DNA of 64,000 nt from Anaerolineaceae bacterium (GCA_016936755.1 JAFGXF010000060.1:20449-84448); one strand, 5' to 3'; counted from the stretch's first letter, positions 1 to 10,079 are shown. Numbers and translations are program-made. Notes: generated from the letters alone by a model not told the origin.

Positions 1-223
1 GAGTGAACTTGTACAATGTCATTCGGGTTTCCGTTATGCCGACAGACCTGTTTCATTCCTATGGGAGTCAAACAAGTATAAAATAACCCGCATAATACAA
101 GAAGGCAAGACTGAAGGCGGCTTGTCCTTCACAGTTGCAACAAAATCCGATAGTGTCTTCCGTTTGCTCTATGATGAATGCAACGATCAATGGCTTATTT
201 ACCCTGCAGGGCATTTGGAATAA
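1..223 (+). CDS. C-terminal part of an unknown small protein (cut by window edge)
   Basis: An open frame runs from base 2 to the TAA at 221-223 with no stop, so the window holds only the C-terminal 73 residues. The sequence alternates hydrophobic and charged residues (for example FLWESNKYKI, then FRLLYDE and QWLIYPAGHLE), as in a small beta-rich domain. It faintly resembles the short DUF6504-like proteins, but this is a guess from its look only. It ends 9 bases before the aminotransferase start and is probably in the same transcription unit. No function can be given. Confidence 0.5.
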   Translation, partial: SELVQCHSGFRYADRPVSFLWESNKYKITRIIQEGKTEGGLSFTVATKSDSVFRLLYDECNDQWLIYPAGHLE

Positions 224-232
224 GGAGAGTAC

Positions 233-1396
233 ATGCGCTCGAATTATTTATCCAGGCGCGTAGCTGGTTTGCGTGTCTCTGGAATTCGTAAATTTTTTGA
301 CATTGCCGATGCAATGAAGGATGTGATCTCGTTGGGTATTGGCGAGCCTGATTTCGCCACACCCGCGCCCATATTAGAAGCAGGAAAGAAGTCCCTTAAC
401 CTGGGTGAAACACACTATACCTCCAATGCCGGGAAACAAGACCTTCGTCAAGCCATATCAGATCATTTACTTTCTCTTTACGGAATAGGTTATGATCCTG
501 GTAGTGAACTGATAGTTACAGTTGGGGTCTCTGAAGCTCTTTATATAGCATGTACGGCTTTATTGGATCCAGGGGATGAGGTTCTCATCCCCACGCCTTG
601 TTTCGTTGCTTATCAGGCAGAGGTTCTTTTAGCAGGAGGGGTTCCTGTCGAAATACCAAGCCGCTATGAAAATCAGTTTTCACTTGAGCCGGCTGATCTG
701 GAAAAGGCTATTACATCCCGTACCAAAGCCATCCTGATCGGCTATCCCAATAACCCTACCGGAGCTGTAGCATCTCGCGAAATCCTTCTTGAAGTTGCAC
801 GAATTGCTGAGGGTCACGACTTAATTGTCATCTCAGATGAAATCTATGATCGCCTGGTATATGGTGTCGAGCATGTCTGCTTCCCTACATTAGCAGATGT
901 AAAAAAGCGGACCATCTTGTTGGGTGGTTTTTCCAAGGATTATGCGATGACTGGTTGGCGCATTGGTTATGCCGCGGGGCCAGCAGAGCTCATTCAGGGC
1001 TTGGTCCGTGTTCATCAATACACGGTCATGTCGGCTCCAACCATTGCCCAGTCAGCAGCACTTGAAGCTCTCAAGAGTGGAGAGTCCTATGTACAGGATA
1101 TGTTGTCTGAGTATGATCGCCGCCGCAAATTGATCGTTTCTGGATTCAACAATCTTGGTCTGGATACTTTTGAGCCACGTGGTGCATTTTATGCCTTTCC
1201 AAGTATAAGAGCAACCGGGATGAATGACAATGAATTTGCTGAAAAATTACTCAGTGAGGAGCATGTGGCCGTGGTTCCCGGCTCAGCATTCGGACCCGGC
1301 GGTGAAGGTTTTGTGCGCTGTTGTTATGCAACTTCCTATGAACAAATCGAGGAGGCTCTTCAACGAATAGAAAAATTCATGCAGCGTTATGGTTAA
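233..1396 (+). CDS. PLP-dependent aminotransferase, class I/II (aspartate aminotransferase-like)
   Basis: This is a cytosolic fold-type I aminotransferase that moves an amino group between an amino acid and a 2-oxo acid. Visible landmarks are the N-terminal ISLGIGEPDF, YPNNPTG near residue 171, SDEIYD near 201, the PLP-binding lysine K235 in GGFSKDYAMTGWRIGY, and a C-terminal arginine in RCCYATSYEQ. The length of 387 residues is normal for the family. The start has GGAGAG four bases upstream. Sequence alone does not separate aspartate, aromatic or branched-chain substrates. It lies 6 bases before gatB and is probably co-transcribed. Confidence 0.9.
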   Translation: MRSNYLSRRVAGLRVSGIRKFFDIADAMKDVISLGIGEPDFATPAPILEAGKKSLNLGETHYTSNAGKQDLRQAISDHLLSLYGIGYDPGSELIVTVGVSEALYIACTALLDPGDEVLIPTPCFVAYQAEVLLAGGVPVEIPSRYENQFSLEPADLEKAITSRTKAILIGYPNNPTGAVASREILLEVARIAEGHDLIVISDEIYDRLVYGVEHVCFPTLADVKKRTILLGGFSKDYAMTGWRIGYAAGPAELIQGLVRVHQYTVMSAPTIAQSAALEALKSGESYVQDMLSEYDRRRKLIVSGFNNLGLDTFEPRGAFYAFPSIRATGMNDNEFAEKLLSEEHVAVVPGSAFGPGGEGFVRCCYATSYEQIEEALQRIEKFMQRYG

Positions 1397-1402
1397 TTTG
1401 TG

Positions 1403-2875
1403 ATGAGTACTCAATATACCCCGGTTATCGGACTTGAGGTACACGCTGAGCTTCTAACCCGCACCAAGATGTTCTGTGCCTGCCCGGTGGTGGATACTGC
1501 CATAACAAAACCGAACACTTCGATTTGCCCTGTATGCTCAGGCATGCCGGGTGCATTGCCGGTCATTAACCGCCAGGCAGTTGAATTGGGCTTGCGAGTA
1601 GCCCTGGCACTGAACAGTAACATTGCTCCATTCAGCCTGTTCGCCAGAAAGAACTATTATTACCCCGACCTGCCCAAGGGATATCAAATATCCCAATATG
1701 AATATCCGTTGGCACTCGGGGGGGCATTGACCGTGACCACCTCAAGCGGGGCAGAAACCATCCAGCTGCGCCGGATCCATTTGGAAGAGGACACCGGAAA
1801 ACTGACTCACGCTTCTGATAACCAGGGTAAATACTCACTGGTGGATTTAAACCGCGCGGGTATTGCCTTGTTGGAAATAGTTACCGAGCCGGTATTGCAC
1901 AGCCTTGAATCCGTCAGGGCTTATTCCACAGGGCTTCGCGCAATCCTGAAATATATAAAAGCCAGTTCCGGCGATATGGAAAAAGGCGCCATGCGCTTTG
2001 AAGCCAATATTTCCATGATGAAAGTAAATGATCTGGAACTCGGCAAGCGTGTAGAAATAAAGAACTTGAACAGTTTTCGCGCAATGGAGAAGGCGATCCA
2101 ATATGAAATCGATCGCCAGACCAGAATACTTGATCAAGGCGGATTGGTCGATCAAGAGACAGTTGGTTGGGATGACACAAATGGGAGAACGATCAGTCAA
2201 AGAAGCAAGGAAGAAGCCCATGACTACCGTTATTTTCCGGAACCTGACCTGCCCCCATTGATTGTTGAAGAAAGCTGGATAGATAGTATCCGGTTATCCC
2301 TCCCGGAATTACCTCTCGCAAAAAAAATGCGTTTTATCAGTACCTTTGAACTGAATGATTATCATGCAGCGTTACTTTGTATTGATCCGGACGTGGCTGA
2401 TTATTTCGAGCAAGTTGTCCAGTGTAAAGCACCTGTTTCTCCTCAGCAGATTGCAAATTGGATTACGGGTGACGTTTTTGCATATTGCAATCAGCGTGAA
2501 TTATCCATTTTGGAGATTCCGATTACTCCTACAGTCTTAAGTTACATTATTGATCAGGTGGAAAATGGCAAGATCAGCCGTGCCAACGGCCGCCAGGTCC
2601 TTATTGAAGCAATGTCTTCCGGTAACCGACCAGAGCAACTCATCCAGGAACATGGCTACGGTATTCTGGAAGACGAAGCTGCTCTGACAACAATGGTGAA
2701 CAATTTAATCACACAAGCAGCCAGTGAAGCAAAAGCTTACCGATCCGGAAAAGTGTCTCTGCTCGAATGGTTCGTTGGCCAGGCTATGCAGCAGACACAT
2801 GGTAAAGCAGACCCCAACCACTTGCGGGAATTGATCCGGAAAACACTGGATAAGCAGGTTACAAATAACCAGTGA
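1403..2875 (+). CDS. gatB: Asp-tRNA(Asn)/Glu-tRNA(Gln) amidotransferase subunit B
   Basis: GatB binds the misacylated tRNA and carries out the kinase/amidation step of the GatCAB complex, which makes Gln-tRNA(Gln) or Asn-tRNA(Asn). Family hallmarks are VIGLEVHAEL at the N-terminus, the zinc-binding cysteines in MFCACP and ICPVCSGMPG, RKNYYYPDLPKGYQISQ, RIHLEEDTGK and SLVDLNRAGIALLEIVTEP. The C-terminal third is the helical YqeY-like tail (NGRQVLIEAM, GKADPNHLRELI). The 490-residue length is typical. A GTG directly upstream at 1400 is an alternative start. gatA and gatC are not in the window. Confidence 0.95.
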   Translation: MSTQYTPVIGLEVHAELLTRTKMFCACPVVDTAITKPNTSICPVCSGMPGALPVINRQAVELGLRVALALNSNIAPFSLFARKNYYYPDLPKGYQISQYEYPLALGGALTVTTSSGAETIQLRRIHLEEDTGKLTHASDNQGKYSLVDLNRAGIALLEIVTEPVLHSLESVRAYSTGLRAILKYIKASSGDMEKGAMRFEANISMMKVNDLELGKRVEIKNLNSFRAMEKAIQYEIDRQTRILDQGGLVDQETVGWDDTNGRTISQRSKEEAHDYRYFPEPDLPPLIVEESWIDSIRLSLPELPLAKKMRFISTFELNDYHAALLCIDPDVADYFEQVVQCKAPVSPQQIANWITGDVFAYCNQRELSILEIPITPTVLSYIIDQVENGKISRANGRQVLIEAMSSGNRPEQLIQEHGYGILEDEAALTTMVNNLITQAASEAKAYRSGKVSLLEWFVGQAMQQTHGKADPNHLRELIRKTLDKQVTNNQ

Positions 2876-2909
2876 TAGAATCAACGTCGATAAAGTGGCA
2901 AAAATAATA

Positions 2910-2937
2910 TTGACTTTCAGCTGATATCCTTTACACT
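2910..2937 (+). promoter_or_regulatory. Candidate sigma-70-type promoter for gdhA
   Basis: TTGACT at 2910-2915 and TACACT at 2932-2937 are separated by 16 bases and resemble -35 and -10 boxes. The pair is the best promoter-like match between gatB and gdhA. Transcription from it would give a leader of about 130 bases before gdhA. Confidence 0.4.
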
Positions 2938-2956
2938 TATAAGGGTGTTTTGAGAA

Positions 2957-3036
2957 TTGGAGGAGTGGTGATCAAACCAATTGTCTTCCAACAAGAGCAA
3001 GACTGCGGGCACAGGACCGAGGTGCCCGCTTATTGT
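2957..3036 (+). promoter_or_regulatory. Structured gdhA leader with terminator-like hairpin
   Basis: Two hairpins lie between the candidate promoter and gdhA. In the first, TTGGAGGA (2957-2964) can pair with TCTTCCAA (2984-2991); this hides a ribosome-binding-like GGAGG. In the second, GCGGGCAC (3005-3012) pairs perfectly with GTGCCCGC (3022-3029) and is followed by TTATTGTTT, like an intrinsic terminator. The layout suggests attenuation of gdhA, possibly linked to translation of the small frame that runs through it. I do not recognise a known riboswitch class. Confidence 0.4.
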
Positions 3037-3063
3037 TTAATTAGGATCAAGTTCAAGAAATAA
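2968..3063 (+). CDS. Possible 31-codon leader peptide upstream of gdhA
   Basis: A GTG at 2968 sits four bases after GGAGG and opens a frame of 31 codons that ends at the TAA at 3061-3063. That stop overlaps the gdhA ribosome-binding site (TAAGGAG), 10 bases before the gdhA ATG. The frame runs through both leader hairpins, so ribosomes on it would disrupt the terminator-like stem. The peptide contains two cysteines and no run of a single regulatory amino acid. It may be chance; no homologue is known to me. Confidence 0.25.
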   Translation: MIKPIVFQQEQDCGHRTEVPAYCLIRIKFKK

Positions 3064-3073
3064 GGAGAAGAAT

Positions 3074-4360
3074 ATGGCAGGAACAACTAATGCTTTTGAG
3101 ATGGCTCAGCAACAATTCGATCATGTAGCAAAGCTATTGAAACTGGATCCGCAGGTATGTGAATTGCTGCGTTGGCCAATGCGAGAGTTCCATTTCCGTA
3201 TCCCTGTTCGTATGGATAACAGCAGCATTCGTGTTTTTGATGGTTATCGCATACAGCATAACGATGCGCGTGGTCCATGCAAAGGAGGCATTCGTTTCCA
3301 CCCGGCAGAAACCATCGACACGGTTCGTGCCCTGGCAACCTGGATGACCTGGAAATGTGCCGTTGCGGACATTCCACTTGGGGGTGGCAAAGGTGGCGTT
3401 ATTGTCGATCCGGCCACGCTATCGACATCAGAAAAGGAACGCCTTTGCCGAGGTTTCATTCAAGCGATCTGGCGCAATATAGGACCCCGCCAGGACGTAC
3501 CGGCCCCAGATGTGGGTACGACTCCCCAGATGATGGGTTGGATGATGGACGAATATTCCAAACTGATTGGGCAGTATACACCCGGGGTCATCACGGGAAA
3601 ACCACTGGGTGGCGGTGGTTCGCTGGGAAGAACAGAAGCAACCGGTTTTGGTGTGGTCTATACCATCCGGGAAGCCATGAAACACAATAAGATGGAACCC
3701 GGAAAATGCACAGCGGCCATCCAAGGCTTCGGGAATGTATCACAGTATGCCGCAATCGGGTTTACTGATCAACTTCACGGTAAAGTGGTTTGTGTCTCAT
3801 ACTGGGATCGGGATGATCGAAAACCCTATACGGTGAGTAAATCAGAGGGCATTGACCCGATTTTCCTCAAGTCAATTGCCGATCAATATGGCTCAATAGA
3901 TAAGGAAAAAGCCAGGGCTGCTGGATATTCCATTGAGGATGGAGATGCCTGGCTGAGTAAAGATGTGGATGTGTTAATTCCGGCTGCCCTTGAGGGTCAA
4001 ATCAACGGTGAATCTGTTAAAAAAATCAGCAAACAGGTAAGGATGGTGGCAGAAGGTGCTAATGGACCAACTACACCTGAGGCGGATGAGTATTTGAAGG
4101 CCAACAACGTTTTTATCCTGCCTGATTTCCTTTGCAACTCTGGCGGTGTGACTGTCTCGTATTTTGAGGGTGTTCAGAATGACATGAATTATTACTGGTC
4201 AAACGAAGAAGCTCTCAGCCGTCTGGATACCAAGATGACACAGGCTTTCAACAGCGTTTTGGAAATGTCGCTATCCGAATCTGCTTTTATGCGAGACGCT
4301 GCATACATGGTCGCCATCGATCGCGTAGTTAAAGCCATGCAATTACGTGGTTGGATATAA
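3074..4360 (+). CDS. gdhA: Glutamate dehydrogenase (Glu/Leu/Phe/Val dehydrogenase family)
   Basis: The enzyme interconverts glutamate with 2-oxoglutarate and ammonia using NAD(P). The three substrate and catalytic lysines appear as K70 (GPCKGGIRF), K94 (MTWKCAVADIP) and K106 (GGGKGGV), with the catalytic aspartate D146 in PAPDVGT; the spacing matches the family. A Rossmann motif (IQGFGNVSQYAA) follows in the second domain. The length of 428 residues fits the hexameric class. GGAG lies seven bases before the ATG. Cofactor preference cannot be read with confidence. The gene stands alone behind a structured leader and ends at a strong hairpin. Confidence 0.95.
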   Translation: MAGTTNAFEMAQQQFDHVAKLLKLDPQVCELLRWPMREFHFRIPVRMDNSSIRVFDGYRIQHNDARGPCKGGIRFHPAETIDTVRALATWMTWKCAVADIPLGGGKGGVIVDPATLSTSEKERLCRGFIQAIWRNIGPRQDVPAPDVGTTPQMMGWMMDEYSKLIGQYTPGVITGKPLGGGGSLGRTEATGFGVVYTIREAMKHNKMEPGKCTAAIQGFGNVSQYAAIGFTDQLHGKVVCVSYWDRDDRKPYTVSKSEGIDPIFLKSIADQYGSIDKEKARAAGYSIEDGDAWLSKDVDVLIPAALEGQINGESVKKISKQVRMVAEGANGPTTPEADEYLKANNVFILPDFLCNSGGVTVSYFEGVQNDMNYYWSNEEALSRLDTKMTQAFNSVLEMSLSESAFMRDAAYMVAIDRVVKAMQLRGWI

Positions 4361-4382
4361 AACCCTCTATATCAATATAAGA

Positions 4383-4408
4383 AAAACTCCCCGGAAATGG
4401 GGAGTTTT
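4383..4408. terminator. Bidirectional intrinsic terminator between gdhA and the P-type ATPase
   Basis: AAAACTCCCC (4383-4392) and GGGGAGTTTT (4399-4408) form a perfect 10-bp stem with a six-base loop. The A-rich and T-rich ends give a U-tract in both directions, which suits the two convergent genes on either side. Confidence 0.85.
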
Positions 4409-4416
4409 GACTTGTA

Positions 4417-7227
4417 TCAAACCTTTTTTACCAGGCGGCGGGTAAAGAAGAGTTTTGTTAACTCTGCTGCTATCGATGGGATAATCAGCAATGGGATTAT
4501 CTCTGACCATTGCAGCCAACCCAATGGACGTGTGTTGAAGACGGTCTGCAAGAAAGGCACATATACCACCAGCATGATCAGAACCAGTGATGACAGAACA
4601 GCCAAGTTCATAAATTTATTGCCAAAGGGGCCAATCTTTAGTATCGGGTAATATTCCGAACGGGCGGTATATGCCCGCAGAAGTTCGGAACAGGAAAGAG
4701 TAACAAAAGCCATTGTCTCTGCGAATTCAATATGTTGGGAATCTGTATACCGGCCAATATAAAAGGCGATTAAGGTGACGGCCGTGATAGCCACAGTCTG
4801 AATCACTATCCCGATCTGCATGTTACGGTTAATGATGGGTTCTTTTACCGGCCTGGGTTTCTGGTTCATGATGTCGGGATCACCCTTCTCAGTACTCAAC
4901 GCCAGGGCGGGTGCACCATCTGTGATGAGATTAAGCCATAGTAATTGAATCGCAGTCAAAGGCGGTGGCCAGCCAAAGATCGTCGCCAGAAAGATGACAC
5001 ATATTTCTGATACATTGCATGAAATCAGAAAGTAAACAAACTTTCTGATATTGCTATAGATGATCCTGCCCTGCTCTATTGCAGAGACGATACTGGCGTA
5101 GTTGTCGTCCGTTAAGACCATATCAGCCGTTTCTTTAGCGACATCTGTTCCTGTGATTCCCATTGCCACGCCGATATCTGCATGTTTGATTGCCGGCGCA
5201 TCATTCACACCGTCACCGGTCATTGCCACTATTTCTCCATTGGAACGCAAGGCGTCCACAATACGCAATTTATGCTCAGGCGATACACGTGCAAACACAT
5301 CAGTGTCCCGAACAATTTCCTGCAATTCCTGTTCAGAGAACGCGGTGATATTTTCTCCTGACATAACCTTGCGGCCGGGTCGCAGTAAACCGATGGATTC
5401 GGCAATCGCCTGCGCAGTATTAGGATAATCTCCGGTGATCATCATCGTACGAATACCCGCGATGTTTGCAGTAATTAAAGCTGGGGCCACCTCGCCTCTC
5501 GCAGGGTCAATCATGCCACTCAAACCGGTGAAGATCAGGCCCTGTTCCAGTTCATTAGCATCAATTTTTTTCGGCAGTTTGGGTATAATGCGAAATGCCA
5601 TACCAAGCACGCGCAAGGCATCCTTCGTCATCACATCATTTGCATCCGCAATGCGTTGGCGAGTACGATCATCCAGTTCATGTATATCGCCATCAATGGT
5701 CTGGTATTTGGTGCACAACCCCATGATCAGGTCGGGCGCCCCCTTAACGACCACAGCAATCTGATTGATATACCGGTCATCAATGAAAGGCGAGAAATCC
5801 TCTTTATCCGGTTTATTAATGGCATGCAGAGTGATCATGCGCTTACGCACCGAATCAAATGGCACTTCCTGTACACGCGGATAAGCGGCTTGTAGTTCAT
5901 CGTAGCTTACGCCCGCCTTTGCAGCGGCAACAATTAATGACCCTTCCGTCGGATCTCCTATGATCCGGTAAGTGGTCTCACCATTATCATTAACGGTCGC
6001 TTCCATTTGAGAATCGTTGTTTAGTGCACCAACCCACAGAACGGTTTTTATGGCGGGATAATCATTCAGTTGAATGGGTGTATCATCAACCTTGAACTTG
6101 CCATCTGGTTTGTATCCACTTCCAGTCACCTTAATAAACTGACCGTTCGCCCACAAGCGGGTGATGGTCATTTCATTCTGGGTGAGGGTCCCGGTTTTAT
6201 CTGAACAAATAATGGTGGCAGACCCCAGCGTTTCTACGGAAGCCAATCGACGGATCAACGCGTGCCGTTTAACCATTTCACGCATACCAAGTGCCAGGCT
6301 TATAGTCACAACTGCCGGCAAGCCTTCAGGAACCGCTGCAATTGCCAGGCTGACAGCAATCATGAAAATTTCCACAATCTCCTCAATTGATCCATGCGTA
6401 CGAATAATTCCAACGGCAAATACAATTGCACAGATACCAAGTGTTGCCCAGCCCAGAATTTTCGCAAGTTGATCAAGTCGCTTCTGTAAGGGTGTTTGTT
6501 CATCCTCCACCGACTGTAACATGGTGGCGATGAGTCCCAGCTGTGTGAACATTCCCGTGGATACAACCACGCCATGGCCTCGTCCATAAGAGATTAATGT
6601 ACCCATAAATACCGTGTTTCGCCGGTCGCCGATGGGAACATCGTTTTCCAACACAACCGCCGCATCTTTTTCCACTGCCAAGGATTCGCCTGTCAGCGCC
6701 GCTTCTTCAACTCTAAGATTCACTGCTTCAAGCAGCCGGATATCAGCAGGAACATAATTGCCCGCTTCAAGAAAAATAATATCCCCCGGAACCAGTTCCC
6801 TGCCCGGCACTGTTACGCGCCGCCCATCCCTCAAAACTTGCGCCTCAGGAGCTGCCAGTTTTTTTAATGCAGCAAGAGCCGCTTCTGCACGACTCTCTTG
6901 AACAACTCCCAGGATGGCATTCAACACAACGATCGCCATAATTGCTCCCGCTTCCACGTAATCCCCCAACAGCGCAGATATAACAGATGCAATCAATAAA
7001 ATAATAATCACAAAACTTTTCAGCTGATTCAACACCAGGACGAAGAAAGGCGTGCGCGGCCTTTCTTGTAATTGGTTAAGTCCATATTTCTCCAGGCGTT
7101 CTTTGGCTGCCCCACTGGACAAACCGGATTCCCCTTTGGTGTTTAGTTGATTAAGTGTATCTTCGACTCCCAGGCTGTGCCAATTGTTTTTAAGAGGCAG
7201 TGTGTTGGCTTCTTCTGTTTTTTTCAT
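4417..7227 (-). CDS. Cation-transporting P-type ATPase, Ca2+ (SERCA/PMR1)-like
   Basis: This is an integral membrane ion pump of the P2 class. It has the N-terminal cation-ATPase domain, the actuator TGES motif (EEAALTGES), the PEGL motif of M4 ([13 protein letters not shown]), the phosphorylation site DKTGTLT, MVKGAPD-type nucleotide-domain residues ([11 protein letters not shown]), [10 protein letters not shown], and the M6 ion-binding NLITDG. The 936-residue length and M4/M6 residues fit Ca2+ pumps, though Na+ or Mn2+ transport cannot be excluded. It is transcribed alone, converging on gdhA. Confidence 0.9.
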   Translation of the reverse strand: MKKTEEANTLPLKNNWHSLGVEDTLNQLNTKGESGLSSGAAKERLEKYGLNQLQERPRTPFFVLVLNQLKSFVIIILLIASVISALLGDYVEAGAIMAIVVLNAILGVVQESRAEAALAALKKLAAPEAQVLRDGRRVTVPGRELVPGDIIFLEAGNYVPADIRLLEAVNLRVEEAALTGESLAVEKDAAVVLENDVPIGDRRNTVFMGTLISYGRGHGVVVSTGMFTQLGLIATMLQSVEDEQTPLQKRLDQLAKILGWATLGICAIVFAVGIIRTHGSIEEIVEIFMIAVSLAIAAVPEGLPAVVTISLALGMREMVKRHALIRRLASVETLGSATIICSDKTGTLTQNEMTITRLWANGQFIKVTGSGYKPDGKFKVDDTPIQLNDYPAIKTVLWVGALNNDSQMEATVNDNGETTYRIIGDPTEGSLIVAAAKAGVSYDELQAAYPRVQEVPFDSVRKRMITLHAINKPDKEDFSPFIDDRYINQIAVVVKGAPDLIMGLCTKYQTIDGDIHELDDRTRQRIADANDVMTKDALRVLGMAFRIIPKLPKKIDANELEQGLIFTGLSGMIDPARGEVAPALITANIAGIRTMMITGDYPNTAQAIAESIGLLRPGRKVMSGENITAFSEQELQEIVRDTDVFARVSPEHKLRIVDALRSNGEIVAMTGDGVNDAPAIKHADIGVAMGITGTDVAKETADMVLTDDNYASIVSAIEQGRIIYSNIRKFVYFLISCNVSEICVIFLATIFGWPPPLTAIQLLWLNLITDGAPALALSTEKGDPDIMNQKPRPVKEPIINRNMQIGIVIQTVAITAVTLIAFYIGRYTDSQHIEFAETMAFVTLSCSELLRAYTARSEYYPILKIGPFGNKFMNLAVLSSLVLIMLVVYVPFLQTVFNTRPLGWLQWSEIIPLLIIPSIAAELTKLFFTRRLVKKV

Positions 7228-7493
7228 TATGCGATTCTATTCCTTTCAGCAACCAATTTAATCAGCTGCAACATGGTTGCGCTTTATACCAACCTAACAG
7301 TCAGCGATTAATCCACGAATTCTACAGCTCACCTTGTTGAGTTCGTTCATCCTTTTAACCGGGATGGCGTCGTGTAACAACTCTGTGTTCGATGGCCAGA
7401 CGCCCCATACTGGTAAATTGGTCAATTATCGTATTCTTTCCTAAGGTAACCGGCATGACAACAGAAATGATTATACAAGTATCATCAATTCTA

Positions 7494-8756
7494 TTACTCA
7501 CTCTTGCCAGGTTTTATCACCGTACCAGAAGGGATGACTGTATTCTTTGGTATTACCACAATACCATCCCGTACAAACCAAGATTCGTGATCAAGATCGG
7601 TTCCAACTGGAAACCGCTCAATTATAACGCCTTCGCCAAGTCGCGCATTTTTATCGATTATAGCGCCGCTGATCTGGCAGCTATTCCCTATACCGATCCG
7701 TATACTCTGTCCATCTTCTTCATCAATGTAATAATCCGACCCCATCAGAATTGAGTCAACAATTCGACACCCCCCACCAATCCTGCTGCGTAACCCAACT
7801 ATTGAGTGAATAATCTCTGCATTCTCAATACAACCACCTTCGGCCAGTAAAACGTTTTCCAGGTGACTTTGGGTTACTCGGGTGCCAGGCAGGAAGCGTG
7901 AATGCGTATAAATCGGGTACTCAGGATCGTATAAGTTAAATTCAGCATCCAGCATGGTCAGTTTAAGGTTGGTCTCGTAAAACCTGCGGATGGTGCCGAT
8001 ATCCTCCCAATAACCTTCAAAATCATAGCCGTAAACCTTATGTGTGTGGATGGAGGCTGGAATGACGTCAATGCCAAAATCATCATAAGTGGTTGCCCGG
8101 AGCAATTCCATGAGTGTTTCCGTATTGAAAAGGTAGATGCCCATCGACCCGAAATATGGTCTTTCCTTGTCGTTGCGACTTATCATCCGTTCCAGGGTTT
8201 CAGGATCAGCTGGTTTTTCAGCAAAGTCGATGATCTTGGATTCTTTGTCCTTCTTCAATATGCCGAGGCGGGGGGCTTCGGTCGCACATACAGGTTGGGC
8301 GGCCACGGTGATATCAGCCCCTTTTTCCCAGTGAAACTCCGCCATTTCAGAATAATCCATCCGATATAAATGATCGCCCGCCAGTACCAGTATATATCGC
8401 GCATGTGCTGACTGGATCTCGAATAATTGTTTTCTGACTGCATCAGCCGTACCCTGGTACCAATCCAGACTTTGCGCTGTTTGTTCTGCTGCCCAAACCT
8501 GAACCCAGCCTGCATGAAATTTATCAAAGTTATAGGTGTTGGAGATATGCCGATGTAACGAGACCGAGTTAAATTGAGTCAGGATGGCTATCCGGAAAAT
8601 TGTTGAGTTAATGCAATTACTCAATGGGATATCGATTAAACGATATCTTCCAGCAATGGGAACTGCTGGTTTTGAGCGAAGCTTCGTAAGGGGAAAAAGC
8701 CTTGCGCCCTTCCCACCACCAAGGATTATTGCCAGGATGTCATCTGTAGATGGCAT
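7494..8756 (-). CDS. glgC: Glucose-1-phosphate adenylyltransferase (ADP-glucose pyrophosphorylase)
   Basis: GlgC makes ADP-glucose from glucose-1-phosphate and ATP, the committed step of bacterial glycogen synthesis. The N-terminal nucleotidyltransferase domain shows ILGGGKGARLFPLTKLRSKPAVPIAGRYRLIDIPLSN-type residues and the sugar-binding LAGDHLYRMDY. The C-terminal half is a left-handed beta-helix (SRIGGGCRIVDSILMG). The length of 420 is normal. No other glycogen gene is in the window. The 266 bases between it and the ATPase gene show no gene I can support. Confidence 0.95.
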   Translation of the reverse strand: MPSTDDILAIILGGGKGARLFPLTKLRSKPAVPIAGRYRLIDIPLSNCINSTIFRIAILTQFNSVSLHRHISNTYNFDKFHAGWVQVWAAEQTAQSLDWYQGTADAVRKQLFEIQSAHARYILVLAGDHLYRMDYSEMAEFHWEKGADITVAAQPVCATEAPRLGILKKDKESKIIDFAEKPADPETLERMISRNDKERPYFGSMGIYLFNTETLMELLRATTYDDFGIDVIPASIHTHKVYGYDFEGYWEDIGTIRRFYETNLKLTMLDAEFNLYDPEYPIYTHSRFLPGTRVTQSHLENVLLAEGGCIENAEIIHSIVGLRSRIGGGCRIVDSILMGSDYYIDEEDGQSIRIGIGNSCQISGAIIDKNARLGEGVIIERFPVGTDLDHESWFVRDGIVVIPKNTVIPSGTVIKPGKSE

Positions 8757-8818
8757 GCCAACGCTCCTTCCTTATGATGTCGTGTCCTGTCCTGTTATTA
8801 CATTTTACACGATAAACA

Positions 8819-8852
8819 ACATGCCCCGCCACTACTGCTCAGGTGGGCATGT
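8819..8852 (-). terminator. Hairpin downstream of tRNA-Leu (probable terminator)
   Basis: ACATGCCC (8819-8826) pairs with GGGCATGT (8845-8852) around an 18-base loop. Read on the minus strand it lies just after tRNA-Leu and is followed by TGTTTATCG, a weak U-rich tail. Confidence 0.4.
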
Positions 8853-8864
8853 TATAATCGCTGT

Positions 8865-8945
8865 GCCGAAGGTGGGAATCGAACCCACATTCCCGAGGGA
8901 ACACGATTTTGAGTCGTGCGCGTCTGCCAATTCCGCCACTCCGGC
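8865..8945 (-). tRNA. tRNA-Leu (anticodon CAA)
   Basis: On the minus strand the acceptor GCCGGAG pairs with CTTCGGC, and a D-arm, a CACGA/TCGTG anticodon stem, a long variable arm and a T-arm with GGTTCGAAT follow. The anticodon loop CTCAAAA gives CAA (8909-8911), decoding UUG. The long variable arm fits a class II tRNA. CCA is not encoded. Confidence 0.93.
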
Positions 8946-9008
8946 ATTGTCGATGTAGTATAACGAAATCCACCATGTCGGTCAAGATAATCATCAAGAA
9001 GGATAGCA

Positions 9009-10079
9009 ATGCGATTAGGTATCATCGGTTTACCCCAATCTGGAAAAACCACATTATTTAATGCCCTGACTCGCGGTAATGCACCTACGGGCATGTCTGC
9101 CGGAAAGTTGGAAGTGCATACGGCTGTGGTGGATGTTCCAGATGAACGGGTGGATCGGCTTTCCGGTCTATTCACACCCAAGAAAACCACCTATGCCAAG
9201 GTTACCTATGCTGATATAGCCGGCTTGGATGGTTCCCGGAGTAAGGAAGGGATTTCTGGTACCCTGCTAAACCAACTCACGCAAATGGATGGTTTGATCC
9301 ATGTAGTGCGCGTCTTTGATGATGAGAATGTTCCGCATGTCTCCGGCAGCATTGATCCAGCTCGTGATATAAAAATCATGGATGATGAATTCATTTTGAA
9401 TGATCTCATCGCCGTCGAGCGCAAATTGGATAGATTGCGGGAGGAAAAAACGAAAGGCGGAGGGCGCGATAAAACAACAGTTGGTTATGAAACAAGTCTG
9501 TTCGAGCGTCTTAAACACAGCCTTGATGATGAGAACCTTTTAAGGGATATTGAATTATCTACAGAAGAAGAGAAGGCCCTTTCTGGGTTTGGATTACTCA
9601 GTCGCAAACCTGTTGTGGTGGTATTAAACCTGTCCGAGTCACAATCCGCACCAACGATAGCTTACGAGCATAAACGTAGTCGGGTTGTCCCGGTTTATTC
9701 AAAGCTGGAGATGGAGATATCACAATTATCACCACAAGATGCGTCAGATTTTCTGGCGGAATATCATATTGAAGAACCCAGCCTGAATAAAATGATCCGT
9801 ATCTCTTATGAACTTCTGGGCCTTGAGTCGTTTTTTACTGGGGGTAAGGATGAGGTTCGTGCCTGGACGATACACCAAGGCGCACTGGCGCCTGAAGCTG
9901 CCGGTGAAATTCACACCGATATGCAAAAAGGTTTCATCCGGGCAGAAGTGGTCACATATGAAGATCTCATCTCTCTAGGTGGTTTTGCTGAAGCGCGCAT
10001 GAAAGGAAAGCTGCGTTTGGAAGGTAAAGACTACATTGTTAAAGATGGTGACATCTTAACCATCCGTTTTAATCTGTGA
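9009..10079 (+). CDS. ychF: YchF/OLA1-family GTPase/ATPase
   Basis: YchF is a conserved translation-associated P-loop NTPase of the Obg group; many members prefer ATP to GTP. The P-loop GLPQSGKTT lies at residues 6-14 and the G3 motif reads DIAGL. There is no clear NKxD: the G4 region reads VVVLNLSES, as in ATP-preferring members. The C-terminal TGS-like domain is clear (AWTIHQGALAPEAAGEIH, GFIRAEVVTYEDL). AAGGA lies upstream of the ATG. The gene ends exactly where convergent surE ends. Confidence 0.93.
   Translation: MRLGIIGLPQSGKTTLFNALTRGNAPTGMSAGKLEVHTAVVDVPDERVDRLSGLFTPKKTTYAKVTYADIAGLDGSRSKEGISGTLLNQLTQMDGLIHVVRVFDDENVPHVSGSIDPARDIKIMDDEFILNDLIAVERKLDRLREEKTKGGGRDKTTVGYETSLFERLKHSLDDENLLRDIELSTEEEKALSGFGLLSRKPVVVVLNLSESQSAPTIAYEHKRSRVVPVYSKLEMEISQLSPQDASDFLAEYHIEEPSLNKMIRISYELLGLESFFTGGKDEVRAWTIHQGALAPEAAGEIHTDMQKGFIRAEVVTYEDLISLGGFAEARMKGKLRLEGKDYIVKDGDILTIRFNL

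Noticed and set aside
7392-7754. A 120-residue plus-strand frame over the 3' end of glgC
   Set aside because: It is a shadow of glgC, whose product is clear on the other strand.
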